Part shown: positions 58,236-64,000 of the stretch, in pieces
How the letters are laid out: each line of letters starts with the position of its first letter
How positions within the stretch are numbered: position 1 is the stretch's first letter
Source: Catenaria anguillulae PL171
Taxonomy: Eukaryota; Blastocladiomycota; Blastocladiomycetes; Blastocladiales; Catenariaceae
DNA: 64,000 nt
Assembly: GCA_002102555.1 (NCBI GenBank)
Contig: MCFL01000054.1
Coordinates: 1 to 64,000 of the forward strand
Direction of reading: 5' to 3'
Position numbers and translations under genes: made by a program
Notes under the pieces: model-generated
What the model saw: the letters and a program-made list of their open reading frames with translations, nothing else
What the model was told of the DNA's origin: nothing
The model's database searches: none

Positions 58236-59103
58236 TTATTGCTTGAGCCCACAACCATCCTTGTCCACTTGCCACTGTGCGAAAACTGTCGGGCATGGCA
58301 TGTCGAACGACACATCCTTGATGTCCACGTCCTGAACGATAGGTAAATACAGCCCAAAGATCAATCGCTGCATGGCAGTGATTTTGACCTGGCCTTTCCA
58401 GACCGTTGTAATGCTAGGTGTTGGAACCGACCCGGCGCCATCGGGGTCGTTTGTGCGATCCGCTACGCAAGTCTCCTGCAAACGCGCAGCTGCGCGAATC
58501 CTTGTGGAAAGGTAAAGTGACTTGGAGAGGAAGTGTCACGTTGCGCGAAGTCAGGGCATCAATCTTTGGGTAAGCTGGAATGTCTGCGGCAAGGTCTCCT
58601 GAAACTGCCCCGCATGCAAACGGGATGAGCTCGGCGGGCTCCTCGGAGCCCGTGACACTCGCTGGGGAACGGATATATCCCTGATTGTCGCCAGTTGGCC
58701 TGTGAGCGGGACGTTGACCGCAACGGACAAGTGGTCAACGCACATTCAGGACCAGTGATTCGATGCGCAAATCCGTGTTGTTGAATGGGTTCCGGAGATT
58801 AAATGTCGCAATTATGGGTACCCTTACCACTTGCTCCTCCAGAGACATTTCCATTCGGGGTACCCGTGCGACCGGATCCACGACAATCTCGTACGATTGA
58901 AAAGTGAACAATGACTCGAGCTTTGGCGTTTCTGACTGGCTTTGACGGGAAGCAATTCGACTATTGTCATCTGTGTCCGTCATACGTTGCTTCTCTTCAA
59001 TCAATTTGTGACGAATGTGTAAAGCGCTCTCACACACGACACGGCCAACGGCTACGGCTAGCAATATCAGGCATAGCTGGAGAATGACGGATGAAGGGTG
59101 CAT
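58236..59103 (-). CDS. Membrane-anchored LEA2/DUF3712-like protein
   Basis: Starts at 59103 with a signal-anchor helix, VILQLCLILLAVAVGRVV. A beta-rich domain follows: VPIIATFNLRNPFNNTDLRI, ESLVLNV, DHLSVAVNVPLTGQLATI, then DLAADIPAYPKIDALTSRNV, TLPLQVTLPFHKDS and TTVWKGQVKITAMQRLIFGL, ending VDKDGCGLKQ. The NP-x-(N/D) turn followed by alternating strands is typical of LEA14/WHy-like and DUF3712 domains, seen in fungal vacuolar-membrane proteins such as Tag1. Assignment is by eye. Frame changes near 58740, 58680 and 58485 interrupt it; the first is repaired by one extra base. Convergent to no gene: the CEP19 gene starts about 260 bp beyond its ATG on the other strand. Confidence 0.5.
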
Positions 59104-59364
59104 GGTGAAGTGCCGGAGCTTTTAGCTGTATTTGATACGTCGACTTTATTTAACGAATACCAGCACCCTTATCGGGGAATGGTGACGGATCGTGAGCCCT
59201 AACCCTCCCTTCCAGGCCACTGATCGGTCGCCACGAGTCCACGACGCGTCATTCAAGTGCAAACAGCCGCTCGCTCGTGTAAATGGAGAGTATGAGTAGC
59301 AATTCCAGTCATTACCTCCCACTACTTGAATTAGACTGTAAGGGACACCATAAGACTCGACGCA

Positions 59365-61020
59365 ATGCTTAGACCAGCTCAGATTCACTTCCATCCGCGC
59401 AAGCCAGCAATCTATGTGGACTATGGCGTAAATGCTTCCAACGTCAGCGACCTCAAGCTCAGGCGTCGGCTGATCCCAATCCGAGGGTTGAGTCGGTCGA
59501 AAACAGAGACACATAGCGCCGCGGCCCTCGCCGAAAAACTCCTTCTTCGCCACACCGACCTTCTTGCGCACGTCGGTCGCGAGCGGTTGCGCGTCATTGT
59601 TCAGCGTGTCATTGGGATAACGACGGGCGAGATTGCTCGAGAGTTGAACGAGGTTGCAGAATGCGGTGACAGCAAAGATGCTCAAGGCAAGGACACCGCG
59701 TCAAATGTACCAAAGTCTATTACAGAAGGTATCCAAAGCCGGCAAGATGCAACACGAGAGACTCTTCCACACGCAAAGGCAGTTGCAAAGCCGTTTGTGA
59801 TAGACGGCAACACCGACCTCAACAAACTTGGGTTCGTCCACCACTCGACTCAACCCAAACTTTGGCTACAAAGGCCGGGTATTCTGACAATGTCCTCTAT
59901 TGCCAACGTACTAGTGACACCGAGTTGCGTGAAATCAAGCAGGAACTTGACAAGGAGTTTGACAAGATTCGCATCAAACCAGATGACCCAAATTTGTTTA
60001 CGACCGTCGGGTGCGAGTGATTACCCATTGTGTCGATGAATGCCTAGAGACTGAGCACTGACACATACTGCATGTATGTAGGTCGAATTCACAAAGGATG
60101 GGGGAAAGGACGATAACGATTGGGACGCTGACGACGATTCTGAGTTCGGATATGTTCCATCGCAGCCTCAAACCGTCAATACGCAGGTTCATCCTGTCCA
60201 AGACTCTCAGACGCTACCGAAAAATTCAGTTGTCTCTCCTGCGCTCACAGTTCCCGAATCACCATCAATGGCAATCTCCTCACCGCATCCTTCTCCGAAA
60301 CCTGCACCGGTTCCCAACCCGGCCGTCAAGAGGGAAGCGGAAGGATTGGAGATGATGGCTCCATCGCCCATCGCGTCATCACCAGCAGCAAGTGTCATTT
60401 CCGAGCTGCCATGTGAAGACATACCATCCCAACTGCCGTCAGCAGTTGCATCACCCATACACGGGCCAATCAAGAGCCCCGCGGCCGAACCGGTCGCAGA
60501 GTCGCCTTCACTTGTTCAACGTTTGCCTGTCACGCCATCGAATACCGCCACACCTTCACTCGCTCCAGTACGCCAGTTGATACCTGACGGGATCACGAGT
60601 CTGCCAGCTGACCCGATTCCCGAGGATGCATACGAGGACGACTTTAGCGACTTTGGCGCGGGCGAGACTGCATCGCACGCGTCCTCCAAGTCCAATTCCG
60701 CCAATCATTCGCGCTCATCGACTCAGCAAAGCGCCGCAAATATCGAGGTCGGAGCCACGGACTCAGAGCCAGAGTCTGATGCGGAAGACGAGGAATCCAG
60801 TCATGACGACGAGTCGCATTCGGCGTTGTCCAAGTCGTCGATTCCCACGCTCGCTGAAGCTGTCTCAGCCGAGCCGAGATTGATCGGTGCAAACAACCAG
60901 CCGCTCAAGTCTGTCATAGCTCGTCCGCTTGTGTCGATGCACGAGGCGAGCGACATTGACGAAGACATTGACGAAGAGATTGAAGTGTTTGAGGACGAGT
61001 CTGAGGCCGCAGACAAATGA
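59365..61020 (+). CDS. CEP19: CEP19 homologue with long acidic C-terminal extension
   Basis: CEP19 sits at the mother centriole/basal body, where with FOP and CEP350 it captures RABL2 to admit IFT complexes. The start QIHFHPRKPAIYVDY, then RRRLIPIRGLSR, matches the CEP19 N-terminal strands and MPVRNFS block. DLLAHVGRERLRVIVQRVIG fits its central helix. An intron at 59832-59914 joins DLNKLG to DTELREIKQELDKEFDKIRI; then KPDDPNF-VYDRR and, after an intron at 60011-60081, VEFTKDGG and NDWDADDDSEF, the signature end of CEP19 (DLNKL, DDPNFVYD, VEF, WD). One extra T near 59993 is needed for NFVYD. Human CEP19 ends soon after this point (about 163 residues); here about 290 more residues follow, Ser/Pro/Glu-rich with DAYEDDFSDFG and a terminal acidic run. 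An optional in-frame intron may lie at 59668-59727. Confidence 0.85.
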
Positions 61021-61879
61021 GAAAGATTTCCATCTGAGCAAGTTTTGTGACTACATACATTGAGTGGACCGAAATACAGTCCACGATAATGTTACCGTTT
61101 GAACCACACCTCTGCAATCCACGATTGCATCCGACATGGCATTTTGCCCTCCGCACTCTCGAATCCGCAATAAATCGTCAAGAATTCCGATCGAAAACGG
61201 TTGGTAACATCATCGTCTACCGATTCATACCTATGAGTGTCATTTTTTGTCCCTTGAATCACCTCTTTCCGGTTGACTGCGAGCTGGAGTCCCTTGTCCT
61301 GGCTAGGGTCATGACGAGCCAAAGGTCATGACCCTTTTGATCACCTGTAGATCTAAAAAGCTCAGGAAAAACAACGGAGGAAGTGACCGCCAGCAACTTA
61401 AGTAAACTTCCTCGCCATGGCAGTGCTACCTACTAGATTATTTCCTCACTTCAAGTATAAGCGACAGCGTAAATCGGCCGAAAGACAGTCCCAGCTGCTG
61501 TGGCTCATGCTCCGCAAGTTCAATGTTCGTTTGTTCATGCTCGGTAGCCAGCAAAACGAGCCGACGCAAACTGCAATGCATTTGTGCGAGATTCAATCTG
61601 TAGTAGTCTGCGATTGATGAGGGGGTGGTGCATTTTGAATCGCAGCGGCAATGAATGAACACAAAGCAAGTATTGACACGCCAAAGATTTGTATTTTAAT
61701 TGAAATTGATGCACACGAGAACACGAGAAGGAGAACACGGGTCTATGTGGAGAATAGAGGAGCACACCATTGTGGAGCGAGCAAACGAGTTCACGCCGAA
61801 GGAAAAGAAAAGTTGTGAAGTCACGCCAACGAAAAGAGAGAGGAGAATCGAGAACAAGCAAGAGCGTTTTAACACCGCC
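61021..61879. other. Convergent intergenic region
   Basis: Between the 3' ends of CEP19 and the secreted SMB-like gene. AT-richer than its surroundings. A 66-codon frame at 61417-61617 has no homology I recognise and is probably chance. Confidence 0.4.
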
Positions 61880-62935
61880 TTAGGCAAGGAACGAATCAAC
61901 CACAACACGGTCGTTGTTCTTGTTGAGCAAATCGGCCCACTGCTTGCCGTCATGGATCTTACGCACAAAGCCCTTGGAGGGTTGGCCCAGTAGCCAGCGT
62001 TGCGAGCGGCCTCAGCATAATCGCGGTCGAGGTCCAAGGCAGAGATGTTGGTCTCGGGAATGATCATGCCGTGCGAGTTGCGGGTCGTGGTGAAGGTGGC
62101 TGACTCAACCTTCCAGTTGCGGCGCGGGGTCGTGTCGAACGAGGCCTTGCCCGACGCGACCTTGGGGAGCTTGGCTTGGAAGGTCGGGACGAGGTCGGCA
62201 GACGACACGGCTTGCTTGACAGCGGCAACGGCGGAATCGCCAGTCAGCTCGGCAAAGAAAAAGGTGTTCCAGGGAGCAGGCACGGGCATGATGTGCTTGT
62301 CGTTGGGTCCGGGGGGCTTGGGGCCGACGGCGACACGCACGCGCTGTGGCACCTTCACAACTTGGTTGAAGGGCACAAACTCACCCTTGGCGTTGTAGCC
62401 CAAGACATCAAAGGCAGCAGAGCAGCCGCGGACCTCCCACTTGGGCATGACGGTCAAGCCCGAGTGGCCCGGAGCTGGGGCGCTGACCTTGAGCACGTCC
62501 TCGTAGACACAGTTGCGGACAGTGACGATGGCGTTCTTGCCGGCACCAGAAGCGGCCATGACGGCGGGCTCGATCTTGTGGAAGGGTGCCAAGCGGCCAC
62601 CGTTGAGTGGGTCGGCATTGGAGATGCTAGAGGTCTTGGAAACCGTAGCGAGAGCGGCAGTGTGGAAAGTCGAGTAGTCGTCGCAGCAGTTGTCGTTGGC
62701 AACACAGGTAGCGAGACAGTTGCATTGCATGGTCGAGAAACCGGTGAGGGTCGTGGCACACGACAAACCGCGCTTTTCTGTTGTCAGAGAAGAGTTGACG
62801 GGAATGAGTGAACGAGTGAGTGAGACAGTGAGACAGTGATCACAATCAGACAGCCAAGAGGGGAAACTCACCAAGAGGGGCAGCGGAAGCGGTAACGGCC
62901 ATGACGGCGACGGAGAGGAGAGCAAGGAGTTGCAT
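61880..62935 (-). CDS. Secreted protein with somatomedin-B-like cysteine motif
   Basis: Exon 1 (62872-62935) encodes the signal peptide MQLLALLSVAVMAVTASAAP. A 94-bp intron at 62778-62871 (donor GTGAGT, acceptor AACAG) joins G to EKRGLSCATTLTGFSTMQCN. The stretch QCNCLATCVANDNCCDDYST has the CxC, Cys, CCxDY spacing of somatomedin-B domains. The remaining about 250 residues are beta-rich with two further Cys (TVRNCVYEDVLKV, VRGCSAAFDVLGYN) and no recognised domain. A frame break near 61986 is repaired by one extra C, giving NPSKGFVRKIHDGKQWADLL and a stop at 61880; without it the frame would run on to 61696. A KR site after the signal peptide could be a processing site. Probably an extracellular or cell-wall protein. 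Confidence 0.72.
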
Positions 62936-63042
62936 GTTGAGTGAGAATGAAGTAGAGAGTTGGCTATGGAGTGGGAGTGAGCGTTGATGCGATGAGGATG
63001 AAGGACTGGACGGTGGGTGGAAGTGGTCGGGGATCGGTCTGC

Positions 63043-63050
63043 GCTTTATA
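63043..63050 (-). promoter_or_regulatory. Probable TATA box of the SMB-like gene
   Basis: TATAAAGC on the minus strand, about 110 bp upstream of the ATG at 62935, in GC-rich surroundings. Confidence 0.5.
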
Positions 63051-64000
63051 CCCTCGACTCCGTCAGCGGAAGCCACCCGCACAGGGGCCAGAGTGAGGAT
63101 AGATACATAGGTACGTTTGGGCGTCAGCCTCGGGAGTGTCCGGCGCGAAAAACGTTGTAACGTCGAGACATTGAAGTGCGGCGATGCATGAGATGCGCAT
63201 GGAAGGATCGGAACTAAGGCTCAAATTGGACCTGGAGAAGGCCGAAATGATGATGCAGGAGAGAATTAGCTCGTAATGTAATTTCATTTGCGACGCGCAA
63301 ACAAAATTTCGGTGCATGAAGCAAACCAAGCGGAACAGCGGCCACCACATCCCATGCGAAAGCGTAGCAAAACTTGCGGTTCAAAGCAGCGCCCCATGAC
63401 TTCGTACAATGCTGCTGCTTGCTCATCGTAATCATGCAGGGCGTGCCCACACTGTGTGGCTGACGGAAACTGTGAAACCGACGAGCCGCAGTGGGTATTC
63501 AACCGCTGTTTTGCAAACGACTGTGGCACCAGGTCTCGGCATTCACCTGTCCTTGCTGGTGCCACAACATTCTGGAAGGACCGTCTTCTGTTCTGAAAAG
63601 AAACGTATGTAACTAGGTACGTACGGACGACGGCCGAATTTGCAAGCCGCCGGCCCCCACCGCATCTCCCGTACTCGCTAAGCCTCCAGTCATTGGCTCC
63701 AGTCGGTCAAGAAGGCGTACTATGACGGCCAATGGGTTGCATCTACATGAGACGATCGATCTGGAATCGTTCACCATCAGGCCATGGTCGACGTCGACGT
63801 CTCAATCCACCAGAGCGCCACAGCGCCATAGCATCTTTCGCTCGTTTCGTATCGTTTCACTCTGCAAATGAGCATCAAATCCGCCACGCATGAATGATGA
63901 AGTGGCAGTGATGTCGATTGCCTCTGGATCGACATGCCTGTACATACCGGCATTGGACCAGGGGCAGGCGCACGTTAGTGTTAGTGCGAGCGAGCCCCAG
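63051..64000. other. No gene recognised to the right edge
   Basis: Short frames on both strands show no conserved sequence. It may be the distal promoter of the SMB-like gene or the end of an unseen gene beyond the window. Confidence 0.4.

Noticed and set aside
59146-59685. Open frame of about 180 codons on the minus strand, opposite the CEP19 start
   Set aside because: The plus strand encodes conserved CEP19 blocks there; the minus frame has no recognisable motif and is its shadow.
61700-62811. Long Gly/Val-rich plus-strand frames
   Set aside because: Antisense shadows of the secreted SMB-like gene, whose signal peptide, intron and cysteine motif are clear on the minus strand.

Overview
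This 64 kb window is nuclear DNA of a GC-rich zoosporic fungus. The evidence is fungal genes (a sterol C-3 dehydrogenase of the Erg26 type, a C2-AGC kinase of the Sch9 type, an Spt23/Mga2-type membrane transcription factor), frequent short introns (mostly 57-109 bp, donors such as GTATGT, GTACGT, GTGCGT, GTTCGT, acceptors YAG) and a CEP19 homologue, a basal-body protein that only flagellated fungi should keep. The degenerate ankyrin-like and F-box-like lineage families make me lean towards Blastocladiomycota (Catenaria/Allomyces-like), but that placement is inference. I saw no rRNA, tRNA, CRISPR, transposon or virus-derived element.

Layout. 1-5.7 kb: PARP-like/B-box protein running off the left edge, four-TM protein, PhzF-family enzyme (all minus), AARSD1-type tRNA editing protein (plus). 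6.4-11.3 kb: large TPR plus Arg/Ser-rich protein. 11.6-13.5 kb: decayed ankyrin-like gene. 13.9-17.1 kb: divergent pair UBP6/USP14 and an APH-type kinase. 19.8-25.5 kb: Spt23/Mga2-like factor. 25.9-26.5 kb: MBOAT/wax-synthase-like fragment. 27.0-28.6, 35.4-36.8 and 46.8-48.6 kb: three genes with a shared F-box-like start. 28.9-34.2 kb: tandem-BTB protein with an unexpected bacterial-type beta-sandwich module. 34.8 kb: small SANT-like protein. 37.7-39.2 kb: secreted subtilisin. 39.4-42.2 kb: FAN1 nuclease. 42.7 kb: ribosomal protein uS10. 43.5 kb: small membrane protein. 44.6-46.6 kb: F-box protein. 49.6-51.9 kb: Sch9-like kinase. 52.6-53.9 kb: ERG26. 54.4-58.1 kb: exportin-5/Msn5. 58.2-59.1 kb: LEA2/DUF3712-like membrane protein. 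59.4-61.0 kb: CEP19. 61.9-62.9 kb: secreted protein with a somatomedin-B-like cysteine motif.

The genes are unrelated housekeeping and accessory functions; there is no operon or gene cluster. Many conserved genes contain reading-frame breaks. Nearly all that I could resolve are one missing base, often in a short homopolymer, including breaks inside invariant motifs of essential proteins. This pattern points to sequencing or assembly deletions rather than gene death, so most frame breaks below should not be read as pseudogenes. Splice coordinates are by eye from splice consensus and reading frame.
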